The translations under genes were made by a program, and so were the position numbers. A DNA stretch of 36,379 bases. Source: a virus. Under the pieces are notes generated by a model. The model was not told where the DNA came from, did not search any database, and worked only from the letters and a program-made list of their open reading frames with translations. Below, piece by piece: positions 6,697 to 15,295 of this stretch (positions are counted from its first letter, which is position 1; the number at the start of each line of letters is the position of its first letter). The DNA is taken from IMG/VR virus record IMGVR_UViG_3300044990_001054, positions 1-36,379 of that record, one strand, 5' to 3'.

Positions 6697-8037
6697 TCAC
6701 GCATTGAACACCCCCTGTTTCGACGCTGTAGCCGGGGAGTACGGGGAGGCCTTTGCCTTGCCCGTCACCTTGTAAAAAGCGGGGCAGGTGCCGCGCTTGC
6801 GGAGCAGGCCCTCCGCCACGCCCTTCTGGATAGCGACGGTGGCCCCGGTCCGCCCGGTGCCCGTGGCCGCCATGATGTGCTCAACCAACTCGCTGTAGGG
6901 CATCTCACCGCGCGCCTGGACGAGGATGTCCACCACGTCCTGGGCGGTGGCCTTGGCCTTCCCGCGGCCGCCTCCCGGGCCAGACGGGGAGCTGGCCTCA
7001 TCGAGGGCTTCCCGGATCTCGTCCTGGTTCGGCTCCCGCCAGTAGATGGAGCCATCGGTGGCGTGGGCCAGGTAGCGCGAGTCGGTGACGTCACCGGTGG
7101 CCGGATCCCGCCAGCCCAGGCGGCCGAACCGCTTGGGCACACGGAAGCGGAAGACGCCCCGGTGGTTGGTCGACTCCAGGGCCAGGACGGCGCGGGGCCA
7201 GTTGGCCAGCTCCGACGAGCCCAGGCCGAGATAGGCACCCATGTCCGTCCCGCGCTGGTCCCGGCCGGTCTGCCGGATCGGCTTGGGCGTGTGGTGGATC
7301 AGGATCACCGCCAGGTTGAACTTGACCATCAGCGGGGCCAGGCCGTTGCGGAGGAATGGCGACATGATCTTCTGGTCTGACACGTCCCCGCCAACGAAGG
7401 CGAGGAGCGGATCGATCCAGACCAGGTCGAAGGGTCCGTCCGCCTCCAGGAGGGCGCGCAGCGTCTCGAGGAAGCCGGCGCCGAACTGGTCCACGCAGCG
7501 GGCCACGACGATCTGCCGGGAGGCCCGGGCGAACACGTCCGCCGGAAGCGGCCCCGGATTGTCCTCCGTCTCCTCGTCCAGGGGTGGCTGGCCGGGGGCG
7601 GCGGGCGGCTGGTAGGGGCAGCGGGCCACGCCGTCCCGGAAGGCCGCCTCGTCACCCTCGTCGTTCTCCGCCTGGATGATCAGCTGCCGCATGGGCCGGA
7701 CCGGCTGCAGGCCGAAGATCGGCAGGCCAGCGGCCCAGCAGACGGCGATCTGGCGGGTCAGTGAGGACTTCCCCTTGCCGGTGTGGGCCGCCAGCATGGC
7801 CGACCCGCCCCGGCACAGGAACCGGTTGCGGATCAGCTCATCCGGGGCATCCGGCGGCGGCATGACCAGGTCCGCCATGAGCTTGCGCGGCGGGAGCGTC
7901 TTGAACCGGCCCTTCTCCTCGGCAGCGGCGGCGAACTCGGGCGCGATCGCCTTCATCGACTGCAGCATCTGGTAAGGAGTTGGGACGGCCCGGACGGGGG
8001 CGGCCGCGGGCGCCGCCGATTGTGTGGTTGTTGTCAT
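6697..8037 (-). CDS. RepA-like hexameric helicase / AAA_25 ATPase
   Basis: This 446-residue protein is a RecA-fold ATPase of the RepA/AAA_25 group, typical replicative helicases of plasmids and phages. Visible motifs are Walker A AHTGKGKSS at 84-92, Walker B LVWIDPLLAF with Asp209, the sensor-like ILIHHTPKP with His248-His249, and GSSELANWPRAVLAL at 273-287. A Gly/Pro linker after about residue 345 leads to a C-terminal winged-helix-like segment (TAQDVVDILVQARGEMPYSE). The first about 20 residues are Ala/Thr/Pro-rich. It lies immediately upstream of the iteron array, an arrangement seen at plasmid origins. Loading onto that DNA is an inference. Confidence 0.85.
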   Translation of the reverse strand: MTTTTQSAAPAAAPVRAVPTPYQMLQSMKAIAPEFAAAAEEKGRFKTLPPRKLMADLVMPPPDAPDELIRNRFLCRGGSAMLAAHTGKGKSSLTRQIAVCWAAGLPIFGLQPVRPMRQLIIQAENDEGDEAAFRDGVARCPYQPPAAPGQPPLDEETEDNPGPLPADVFARASRQIVVARCVDQFGAGFLETLRALLEADGPFDLVWIDPLLAFVGGDVSDQKIMSPFLRNGLAPLMVKFNLAVILIHHTPKPIRQTGRDQRGTDMGAYLGLGSSELANWPRAVLALESTNHRGVFRFRVPKRFGRLGWRDPATGDVTDSRYLAHATDGSIYWREPNQDEIREALDEASSPSGPGGGRGKAKATAQDVVDILVQARGEMPYSELVEHIMAATGTGRTGATVAIQKGVAEGLLRKRGTCPAFYKVTGKAKASPYSPATASKQGVFNA

Positions 8038-8067
8038 CTTCCCCGGGTCCCCCTCGTATTGGACCAG

Positions 8068-9720
8068 TTACTTGGAAGCCGCCTTGAACTCCCGCGGCTG
8101 CTCGTGCTTCAGGTCGAACGGATCCGCCACCTGGTTCCCGGGTGCATCGGCCCACGGGTCCGGGATCGCGCCCCAGGACTTCGGCACCGGCAGTGCTTTC
8201 ATGCACGCCTCGTGGTGAGACGCGAACAGGCTGTAGCCCAGCAGCCGGCAGATCTTGGCCGCCTCGACGAAGGCCCGTTCGGCGTGGTCGAGACCCATAA
8301 AGCCGACCCGGCCATGGAACACCGGCCCGAGGTGGTTGTCGTACTCGGCCTCGAGCGTGTTTGCGTCCGGGCCATTCTCGGCGCCGTTGTCATGGTAGTC
8401 ATCCCATGCTTTGCTGTTGCTGGAGCTGTTCCCCGTGTTGTAGCAGGACCCGAACGCCAGCAGGATGTTCAGCGCCTTGGCCTGGCTGCACTTGCCGAAC
8501 AGGTCCCCCAGGTTGCCGACGACCGACTCCTTGAACGTCTCGACCATCCAAGCGCAGCGCTTCTGGTGCAGGGCCAGCTGGCGCTCGTGCGGCTTCGGGG
8601 GGACAGGCTTGCCATCTGGGCCTACCGGTTTCGGGGGCTTGCTGGATCCGGACTCGGATTGCCGGAGGATGACGACGTTGACCACCGTGCCAAGTCCGGG
8701 GCCGTGCATGATGATGGCCGGCACCGCCTTCGGGTCCCCCTTCTTCGCCTTCTTGCAGTCGTCCCAGTCCTTGGTGCCCAGCTCGGGGAGTTTAGCCAGG
8801 GGCGTCCCGTAATCGGCCCGGGTCGTCCGGATCTGGATCAGGTTCGGGTTGGCGGCCGTCGCCTTCTTGAGGCAGGCATCCAGGTACTCGGCGCACTTCT
8901 CGTCCCAGCATTTCCGGTCCAGGCACTTGGCGTCCTTGGCCGGCTCCTTGTCGTCGCCGAACAGCAGCGGGTTCAGATCCGTCCGCTTCGTGCACCCGGC
9001 GCAGCGGCCAGCGCCGAACGGGGCCTTGGCCAGCAGCATCATCCGGTCCGCCAGTTCCCGATCCAGCGCGTCGGCATTGTCGGGATCCAAGACCCACTGG
9101 GCATCTTCGGCGAGCTCTTCCTGCAGCTCCGCCGGCAGCGTGGCCAGCGTCACCATCTGCCCGATCGTGGACCCCGCGTTTTCCAGCGCCCTTCGCGCCT
9201 TCGGCGTCAGGTTGTTCAGCCGGGCGCGGCGGGCCACCCAGGCGGGAGCCTTGCCCAGCTCGGCGGCGATCTCCGCAATAGGGTGCCCGGTGTCCAGGAG
9301 GGACTGCACGCCGGCCGCCTCCTCGAACGGGGTAAGGTCCGTCCGCTGCAGGTTCTCCAGCACCGTCACCTCGAGGGCGGTCTTGTCGTCCAGGTCCCGC
9401 ACGATGCAGAGCATGTCAAACGCGGCGATCAACTTGTGGGCGGCGTAGCGGCGGCCGCCGGCGAGCAACTCGTAGGTGCCGGGGGTCTTGCCCGGGCGGG
9501 CCACGCCAGGCTGAAGCAGCCCGTTGGCGCGGATGCTGTCGGCCAGCTCCCGGATGTCGTCGCTCTTGGGGTCGATCTGGCGCGGGTTGTTCGGGGACGG
9601 GATCAGGCAGTTCAGCGGGATCCGGATCAGCTGCTCCGGTACCGGCGGGCGGGCCGCGGGCTTTTCGGCGGGCGGGGTCGTGGTTTCGGACTTGCTCGTT
9701 TTCGGCGTCTTCTGTTTCAT
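8068..9720 (-). CDS. ParB/Spo0J-family DNA-binding protein with zinc-like C-terminal extension
   Basis: The gene encodes 550 residues from the ATG at 9720, which follows GAGGGAGAAC; the frame upstream is open but belongs to other genes. The N-terminal half is ParB-like: PSPNNPR at 41-47, ADSIRANGLLQP at 60-71, LLAGGRRYAA at 85-94, ENLQRTDLTPFEEA at 122-135, and a helix-turn-helix IAEIAAELGKAPAWVARRAR near 148-167. A cysteine cluster (Cys240, 243, 266, 271, 276) suggests a bound metal. The remaining 270 residues are unfamiliar. No ParA gene is present. It may act in partition, transcription or origin function, and the nearby iterons are the obvious candidate target. Confidence 0.85.
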   Translation of the reverse strand: MKQKTPKTSKSETTTPPAEKPAARPPVPEQLIRIPLNCLIPSPNNPRQIDPKSDDIRELADSIRANGLLQPGVARPGKTPGTYELLAGGRRYAAHKLIAAFDMLCIVRDLDDKTALEVTVLENLQRTDLTPFEEAAGVQSLLDTGHPIAEIAAELGKAPAWVARRARLNNLTPKARRALENAGSTIGQMVTLATLPAELQEELAEDAQWVLDPDNADALDRELADRMMLLAKAPFGAGRCAGCTKRTDLNPLLFGDDKEPAKDAKCLDRKCWDEKCAEYLDACLKKATAANPNLIQIRTTRADYGTPLAKLPELGTKDWDDCKKAKKGDPKAVPAIIMHGPGLGTVVNVVILRQSESGSSKPPKPVGPDGKPVPPKPHERQLALHQKRCAWMVETFKESVVGNLGDLFGKCSQAKALNILLAFGSCYNTGNSSSNSKAWDDYHDNGAENGPDANTLEAEYDNHLGPVFHGRVGFMGLDHAERAFVEAAKICRLLGYSLFASHHEACMKALPVPKSWGAIPDPWADAPGNQVADPFDLKHEQPREFKAASK

Positions 9721-10301
9721 GTTCTCCCTCTTCTGTTGCACGGTTGGTCGGTTTTTGGCCAATTCGCGGGCTTGTTGATGACGACGGGCAGCAGGCTCGG
9801 CTCCCGGTGCAGCCACAGCAGCACCTTGAACACGGTCAGCCGGACATTCTTGTCCCGCAGGACCAGGTCCGGGAACTGGCGGGGGATTCCGTTGTCGTCC
9901 CGCTGCAGCAGGGCCATCGTGACCGTGGCCCAGCGCCAGTCCTCGACATTCGCCGGGGGCGGCACGATCAGGTTGATCACCTGCTTGTTGTCTCCGGAGA
10001 TGATGTAGTGGCAGTCCCCGCCCTCGTAGTGCTGCCGGACCGCCTCCAGCTCGGCCTGGCCGTCTACGGGCGTCGGCACCTCGGCCGTGGTCTCCACCGC
10101 CCCGCACAGCTCCAGCAGCGGCGCCAGGAGGTCGTTGGGGATCGCCCGGGTGTCCACCACGAAGTCGTAGTCGCTGGCCGCCGTTGCCGCCCCGTACACC
10201 CGGGAGCCGGTCGGGATGAACACCCGCCGGCCCGTGGGGGTGTCCAGCCGTTTGATCATCTCCGCCACCAGTTCCGTATCCATCCGCCAGTACCTGATCA
10301 T
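9717..10301 (-). CDS. Nucleotidyltransferase-fold protein (Pol beta superfamily)
   Basis: The 194-residue product shows the nucleotidyltransferase signature TGSRVYGAATAASDYDFVVD at 31-50: the GS pair, then Asp44 and Asp46 as metal ligands. A third acidic residue may lie in VINLIVPPPANVEDW. Enzymes of this superfamily transfer NMP to protein, RNA or small molecules; the substrate here is unknown. The start follows GGGAGGCAGGC, and the stop overlaps the ParB-like start as ATGA, so the two are co-translated. There is no HEPN partner to suggest a MNT/HEPN toxin-antitoxin pair. The genes on both sides are DNA replication genes. Confidence 0.75.
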   Translation of the reverse strand: MIRYWRMDTELVAEMIKRLDTPTGRRVFIPTGSRVYGAATAASDYDFVVDTRAIPNDLLAPLLELCGAVETTAEVPTPVDGQAELEAVRQHYEGGDCHYIISGDNKQVINLIVPPPANVEDWRWATVTMALLQRDDNGIPRQFPDLVLRDKNVRLTVFKVLLWLHREPSLLPVVINKPANWPKTDQPCNRRGRT

Positions 10302-10343
10302 GCCTGCCTCCCTCTTCCTCTTGTGTCTCGTTTCGGTTTCGGT

Positions 10344-11204
10344 CTACTGTCCAACAAAAACAATCTCCTGCCGCTCCGGGAGCTGCCCGTCCCGGTACCG
10401 CAGCCCGCCCGGGGTCCGGACCAACTGGGAGCGCACCCAGGTGTGCGGATCCGCGCCCAGGCCGATGGCGTAGCTCATGAAGTCCCGCAGGGTGTAGTCG
10501 TCCACGCCCTCGACCCGGAACCAGCCGTGGATCGACTTGCCGGCCGAGTCGACCGCCAGCAGCAGCGGGAGAATGCGGGCCAGGTGAGACAGCACGGCTG
10601 CCTGCGTGACCTTGTCCTGGTCGTCGAACTCCAACACCAGGTGCCGGCGCAAGAGCACGTTGCTGTCGCAGCGGGGGCTCGGCTTGCCCGCCTTGTTGAC
10701 CCCCATCGTGGCCGCCATGGGGGAGGGGACAATGAACTGCGCCTGGTCGACCACGCCGAGGGCGGCCCGGGCGGGCATCACGGAGGGGTTGGTCTGCACG
10801 CCGGCCAGGCACACCAGGTCATCCGGCTGGAACAGCACCTGCAGCGCCTGGGCGGCCGTCATGCCGGTGCGGGTGGCCGGGTCGAACAGCGGGGTGGTGG
10901 TGGCGGCCACCGTGGCGATCCGGATCAGGTTCGGCTCCCACCAGTCCAGGGGAAGCCCCGGGGTGCCCGGCCCGTTGCCCTCGTAGGCGAACGCGTCCGA
11001 GATCGCCGCCTCGATCTCCCGGGCGGGCGGCTGCCGGTGCGGCCAGTTGGCGGCGGCCTCGGTCAGGAACTTGGTGACCGCCTCCCGGGAGTGGTACCGG
11101 CGCAGGGACACGGCCACGCGGAACAGCCACCGGTGGCCCTCCCCCGGTTCCGGCGGGGCGGACAGGAGCTTCGACAGGCGGCTGGGGTACTCGGTCAGCA
11201 TCAT
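10344..11204 (-). CDS. Putative primase, archaeo-eukaryotic primase-like
   Basis: The gene encodes 286 residues from the ATG at 11204, which overlaps the upstream stop as ATGA; a frame extension to 11282 would only read over that upstream gene. Residues 188-196 (HLVLEFDDQ) and 218-229 (VDSAGKSIHGWF) resemble the metal-binding and S-x-H motifs of archaeo-eukaryotic primase-like enzymes, where the His contacts the nucleotide. The N-terminal 90 residues are helical and may be a separate domain. It is encoded with a helicase, DNA polymerase and SSB-like protein and would fill the otherwise missing primase function. The match is by motif only. Confidence 0.6.
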   Translation of the reverse strand: MMLTEYPSRLSKLLSAPPEPGEGHRWLFRVAVSLRRYHSREAVTKFLTEAAANWPHRQPPAREIEAAISDAFAYEGNGPGTPGLPLDWWEPNLIRIATVAATTTPLFDPATRTGMTAAQALQVLFQPDDLVCLAGVQTNPSVMPARAALGVVDQAQFIVPSPMAATMGVNKAGKPSPRCDSNVLLRRHLVLEFDDQDKVTQAAVLSHLARILPLLLAVDSAGKSIHGWFRVEGVDDYTLRDFMSYAIGLGADPHTWVRSQLVRTPGGLRYRDGQLPERQEIVFVGQ

Positions 11205-11440
11205 TCCGCACCGCCTTTTGCCAGTTCGGCGTCGAGACGATCGCGGATCATGCGGAGAGCGGCGAGTTGCGCGGCCGGCCACGTGCAGTTACCGCCGGAA
11301 GACCGATAGGCGCATTCATCGGACTCTTCCGGCGGCTCGGTGTAGAACCGTGCGTGCTTGCACCGCCCGGGGCAGTCAAAAGACGCCTGCCAGTCTCCGT
11401 CGTACAGGCAGATGCTTGCATTTGCCGCAGCCGGTTTCAT
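11201..11440 (-). CDS. Small cysteine-containing protein, unknown function
   Basis: The product has 79 residues. Five cysteines (CLYDG at 11, then FDCPGRCKH, DECAY and GNCTW) lie in the first 55 residues and could bind zinc. The C-terminus is a helix (AQLAALRMIRDRLDAELAKG). It overlaps both neighbours by 4 bp: its start shares bases with the stop of the zinc-finger gene, and its stop shares ATGA with the primase-like start. I do not recognise the family. Its place suggests an early, replication-linked role. Confidence 0.65.
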   Translation of the reverse strand: MKPAAANASICLYDGDWQASFDCPGRCKHARFYTEPPEESDECAYRSSGGNCTWPAAQLAALRMIRDRLDAELAKGGAE

Positions 11441-12072
11441 TCCTGCGCCGCCTCCCGCTGCGCCTGGCTGAACTCGCTGGGGATCTCCGAGGTGGCCGCC
11501 AGCGTGGCGCCGAGGCCCGGCTTCTTGCCCGCGTAGACCCGGTCCCGGATCGCTTTCATCTCGGCCATGGTCAGCTTACGGGGCGCACCCGTCGGCGCCG
11601 GATCCGCGACAGTGGCGGCGGGGGCAGGCGGCAGCGCAGGGGCCGGCTTCTTACCCTTCGAGTAGATGTTCGAGCTGATCCTGCACGGTTTGCCACAGGC
11701 CCGCTGATCCCGGCGCTTCGGCGTGTATGTCTTCCCGCACACCTCACAGGCACGGGGGTCACGATTGGGCTGCTTCGGCCCCGTGCCCCGGTGTTTCAGG
11801 CCAATGGCCCCGAACGCCTTCTGTTTCGGTGTCAGCTCCCGCTTCTGTTTTGCGGCCGGCGGATCCCGCTGCACCTGGGCGGCGGCGTCCAGGAACGGAA
11901 CCCCCCGCGTCATCCCGTCCGGGATCCGAGCCGTTTCGCCGGCGGCCAGCGCTTTACCGGAGGGGTCCACCGTCGGCAGCGTCTCGAGGTACTCCTCGAT
12001 CGTGATCGCCACCAGGATCATCCCCAGTTCCGTCTTCCCCACCACTCGGCCATGCAGATTAATCGGGCTCAT
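11437..12072 (-). CDS. Zinc-finger protein of unknown function
   Basis: This 211-residue protein has a compact four-cysteine motif, CEVCGKTYTPKRRDQRACGK followed at once by PC, near residues 109-130. It resembles a treble-clef or recombination-associated zinc finger. Basic, Pro- and Ala-rich segments surround it and are probably flexible. The C-terminal 45 residues (LTMAEMKAIRDRVYAGKKPG) look helical. The start at 12072 is preceded by AAAGGAG and lies just after the stop of the SMC-like ATPase gene. DNA or RNA binding is likely from composition, but no specific role can be given. Confidence 0.65.
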   Translation of the reverse strand: MSPINLHGRVVGKTELGMILVAITIEEYLETLPTVDPSGKALAAGETARIPDGMTRGVPFLDAAAQVQRDPPAAKQKRELTPKQKAFGAIGLKHRGTGPKQPNRDPRACEVCGKTYTPKRRDQRACGKPCRISSNIYSKGKKPAPALPPAPAATVADPAPTGAPRKLTMAEMKAIRDRVYAGKKPGLGATLAATSEIPSEFSQAQREAAQE

Positions 12073-12073
12073 A

Positions 12074-13405
12074 TCACGCCACTCCTTTCGCTTTTCCGTC
12101 CTCGATGATCAGGCCGCACTCGGGCCCGTCGCTCACCCTCGTCATGATCGGCTGGATCCCCTGGTCCCGGCACCAGTCCAGGAACTGCCCGAGCCGGGTC
12201 CGGGACAGCTTCTCGCAGCCGTCGATCAGGACAAACCCCATCTCCGGCTTCATGGCCTTGCCCACGGCGGCGGCGCAGATCAGCCGCTCCGACTCCGACA
12301 TGCAGTCCCAGCGCTGGCCGCCGTAGAGCAGCTGGCCGTCGTCGGCGATCGCCATCCGCTGCAGGGGCAGCTTGGCGGCCTGCAGGGCGGCCGTGCGGTC
12401 GGCGTCAACCTTCTCGATCGCGGCGGTCAGCCCGTCGTACTCCGCCGCCTTGGCGGCCGCCTCGCCCTGGGCGATGGCCCGCGCCTGGTTGGCCCGGATC
12501 CGGCGGTTGACTTCCCGGGCCGCCTCCTGGTCCGCCAGGATCGTGGCTGTGGGCTGGGTCGGGTATTCGTCAATCCTGGCTTTGATCGCCACCCCATCCT
12601 CTCGGATCTTGGCCAGAGCCTGGAATGAGTCTCTCCCGGCAGCATCAAACCGCTCCCGGCTACGCTTGGCGTCTTCCAGTTCAGCCTCAAGGCGCGCGAT
12701 CGTGGCGTCACACTTCTGGACAGACGACTGGGCGCTGAGCACCTCGTGTTCCATAATGTTGTACCGGCCGCGGATCCGTTCCAGATCAAGCCTCAGCTGG
12801 TCCAGTCCGGCGTTGTGGGCGGCGGCCGCCTGCAGCTGCCGGGCGAACTCCGTCTCGTCGGCCGGCTGCTTCCCTTCGACTTCCGGGAAGTGGGGCAACG
12901 CGGCGGCCGCGCCCTGCATCTTGTCCCGCTCCCGGCCCACCAGGGTGCGGTTGTCGAACAGGGCCTTGCGATCCTTGGCGAAGCCGTCCAGGTCGAGCCC
13001 GCCCAGCTTCAACAGGATCTTGGACCGCTCCGGATCCGTGGCGTTCATGAAGGCGGACACGTCCAGGGCGAACTGGCTGACGAAGGCGTCCAGCAGCTCC
13101 TGCCCGCCTTTGGTCCCGTTGACGTAGAGGTACGTCTTCCCGCCCTCGGTGAAGCGGCGCTCGGCCACCACGCCGTTGGAGAATCGGGCCACGACCATCG
13201 CCTTGCCGGATCCGTCCTTGATCGGCTCGGACGGGGCCTGCTTTGCGCCGCCCAGCAGCACGCACAGGGCGTCCAGGATGCTGGTCTTGCCGGCGCCGTT
13301 CTCCCCGCCGATCACCAGCGCCTCCCCGTTCAGCGTCACATCCACCAGCTGCACCCGCTTGAACTGCTCGACCTTGAATCCCATCACCTTTACCGGCTCC
13401 GCCAT
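12074..13405 (-). CDS. SMC/RecF-like ATPase
   Basis: The 443-residue protein begins with an ABC-type ATPase half-site: GENGAGKTSILDALCVLLGG near 34-53 contains the Walker A loop. A long helical segment of about 200 residues follows (from about 180 to 360), including LDQLRLDLERIRGRYN, which should form a coiled coil. The C-terminal half-site has an ABC signature-like MSESERLICAAA near 370 and Walker B VLIDGCEKL near 392-400. The layout is that of RecF, RecN or SbcC relatives, scaled down. Together with the RecB-type nuclease two genes upstream it could handle DNA ends or recombination. The start follows GAGGTTGAT. Confidence 0.8.
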   Translation of the reverse strand: MAEPVKVMGFKVEQFKRVQLVDVTLNGEALVIGGENGAGKTSILDALCVLLGGAKQAPSEPIKDGSGKAMVVARFSNGVVAERRFTEGGKTYLYVNGTKGGQELLDAFVSQFALDVSAFMNATDPERSKILLKLGGLDLDGFAKDRKALFDNRTLVGRERDKMQGAAAALPHFPEVEGKQPADETEFARQLQAAAAHNAGLDQLRLDLERIRGRYNIMEHEVLSAQSSVQKCDATIARLEAELEDAKRSRERFDAAGRDSFQALAKIREDGVAIKARIDEYPTQPTATILADQEAAREVNRRIRANQARAIAQGEAAAKAAEYDGLTAAIEKVDADRTAALQAAKLPLQRMAIADDGQLLYGGQRWDCMSESERLICAAAVGKAMKPEMGFVLIDGCEKLSRTRLGQFLDWCRDQGIQPIMTRVSDGPECGLIIEDGKAKGVA

Positions 13406-13412
13406 ATCAACC

Positions 13413-15236
13413 TCACTTCTTGTAGAACTTCGTTATTTCCACTTCCGCCCCCACGGGCAGCCCCGGGATCCAGTCCGGGGTAACCGACATCAGCGCCTCG
13501 ATCTGCTTGGCCACAGCCTCCGCCTGGTCCTCGGCCACCTCCCAGATCCCCTCGTCGTGCACGTGCCACACCGGTGCATACCCGGCCGCCTCGATCCGGA
13601 GCAGCGCCGCGGCGAACACGTCCCGCGCGATCGACTGCACCAGGTTCTCGGTCAATTTCCCGCCGTACCAGTCGTCGGGGTCATCCCCCCACACCGTCGA
13701 GGCGCGCAGCTTGGCGAACTTCCCGCCCTTGACCCGCTCGACGTTGAAATACTTGATCACCCGGCCGGAGGGCAGCGGCATGCGGTACGTCCCGCCCTCA
13801 CAGGCCGCCATAGCGTTCTCCATCCGGCCCCACAGCGTCACCACCAGGGGGTTGGCCTTGCGGTAGTCGGTAACCTGGCGCTCGGCCTCGTCGTCCGTGA
13901 TCTCGAGCCCGGCGTAGTCCAGGCACGCCTGCTTGAACGTGTCGGCGGCCGACTGGTATCCCAGCTGGATCACCCGGACCTTGGCCAGCGCATACAGGCG
14001 CTCGTTCTCCTTCTTCAGCTTCCCGCCCGTCCAGCCCATCGTGGTGCGGGCGTGCGCCTCGTAGATGTTGACGCCGCGCCGGACCATCTCGAGCAGGGCC
14101 TCGTTGCCGCAAACCCAGGCCAGCACGCGGGGCTCGATCTGCGCCAGGTCGGCGATGACGTACAACTTGCCCGGCGGCGGGATAAACGCCCGCCGGGGGT
14201 TGGTGGTGCCGCCCTTCTCGTCCCGGTTCAGGTTCTGCATGTTGAGCCCGCCGCCGCCCGCCCACCGGCCCGTGGCGGCCGTGCCGCAGTAGATAAGTTC
14301 GAAGTCCATCCGGCCCGTGTCGGGGTTGGTGCGCACCTGCATGGAGCGGAACAGCGCCGTCTTGCGGTCCGTCTTCCGGAACCCCTGCAGGTGCCGGATC
14401 CAGGCGGCGGGCTGCGTGTTGCCGTACTTCCGCAGCCACTGGTTCAGCTCCGGGCTGTCGTCCTCGGTCGACTTTGGCAGGGGCACGTTGGCCGCCGTAA
14501 AGCACAGCTCCATCCCCTGGCGGCTCCGGGGCGTCCGGTTGTAGGGGGCCTTTGTCCAAGGCAGCAGCGCGGCAAAGGACGTGGACCGCTTCTGTAGCTC
14601 GTCAATGCACCCGGCCACGAATTCCCGATCGATGGCCACGCCGAACCGGCCGCACTCCACCGTCTGCTCCCACAGCTGCCGCTCGTGCTCGGGCCAGTTG
14701 GCCTCGCAGGCCACCCACGCCCGGGCGCAGGTCAATGCGTCCAGCGCGCAGGCCTCCCGCAGCGTCCCGTCCAGGAACAGGTCGGAGCCGGGCAGGTAAC
14801 CGCTGGCGCTGGACCGGTAGTCCTTGCTGATCTCGACGTTCAACGCCCCACGGGCAAACCCCTGCAGGTTCCGGGGAGCCTGCAGGTAACCCGCCAGCGC
14901 GCCCGTGCACAGCCACCGCTGCGGCCACACGTTCGGGGCCTTGCCCAGCTCGATCTGCCGGGCGTGGATCGCCTGGTCGAAGCCGGCGTTGTGGGACACC
15001 CACATCGGGATCTGCGCCAGCGCCGCCCAGTCATCCGCCGTCACCTCGTTCGGAGGGACGGAGAGGGAGCGGCCGCTGGCGGGATCCGCGAAGCCGGCCA
15101 GATAGCAGAGGAAGCGGGGGTCGTGGGTGTAGGCCCAGGCCCCCATATCGGACACGGAGTACTCGTCCTTTTTCCAGTGGGTCTCGAAGTCAACCCCGAG
15201 AACCTGGGCGCCCGCAAAATTCGAGCTGATAGTCAT
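13413..15236 (-). CDS. Family A DNA polymerase with 3'-5' exonuclease domain
   Basis: The 607-residue product is a phage DNA polymerase I-like replicase. The exonuclease domain has VDFET (Asp16, Glu18) and SHNAGFD (Asp87). The polymerase domain has motif A IADLAQIEPR at 361-370 (usual form DYSQIELR, metal-binding Asp363), motif B KVRVIQLGYQ at 419-428, and motif C HDE at 560-562. The 5' nuclease domain of bacterial Pol I is absent, as in T7-type enzymes. Motif A carries Leu-Ala in place of Tyr-Ser, and Pro in place of Leu, which I judge a tolerated variation. The start at 15236 follows GAGGAAGCGGAGC. Confidence 0.93.
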   Translation of the reverse strand: MTISSNFAGAQVLGVDFETHWKKDEYSVSDMGAWAYTHDPRFLCYLAGFADPASGRSLSVPPNEVTADDWAALAQIPMWVSHNAGFDQAIHARQIELGKAPNVWPQRWLCTGALAGYLQAPRNLQGFARGALNVEISKDYRSSASGYLPGSDLFLDGTLREACALDALTCARAWVACEANWPEHERQLWEQTVECGRFGVAIDREFVAGCIDELQKRSTSFAALLPWTKAPYNRTPRSRQGMELCFTAANVPLPKSTEDDSPELNQWLRKYGNTQPAAWIRHLQGFRKTDRKTALFRSMQVRTNPDTGRMDFELIYCGTAATGRWAGGGGLNMQNLNRDEKGGTTNPRRAFIPPPGKLYVIADLAQIEPRVLAWVCGNEALLEMVRRGVNIYEAHARTTMGWTGGKLKKENERLYALAKVRVIQLGYQSAADTFKQACLDYAGLEITDDEAERQVTDYRKANPLVVTLWGRMENAMAACEGGTYRMPLPSGRVIKYFNVERVKGGKFAKLRASTVWGDDPDDWYGGKLTENLVQSIARDVFAAALLRIEAAGYAPVWHVHDEGIWEVAEDQAEAVAKQIEALMSVTPDWIPGLPVGAEVEITKFYKK

Positions 15237-15295
15237 GCTCCGCTTCCTCGTTTCCGTCTGCGATCAGGGACAACAGTTGGGCACGCCGGTCTGGC

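Noticed and set aside
9717-10301. MNT/HEPN toxin-antitoxin pair
   Set aside because: The nucleotidyltransferase has no HEPN-type partner beside it; its neighbours are the ParB-like and primase-like genes.
8068-10812. A single 914-residue gene covering the ParB-like region
   Set aside because: Upstream of 9720 the frame overlaps two well-supported genes in other frames and has shadow-like composition. The ATG at 9720 has a strong ribosome-binding site and begins the ParB-like sequence.
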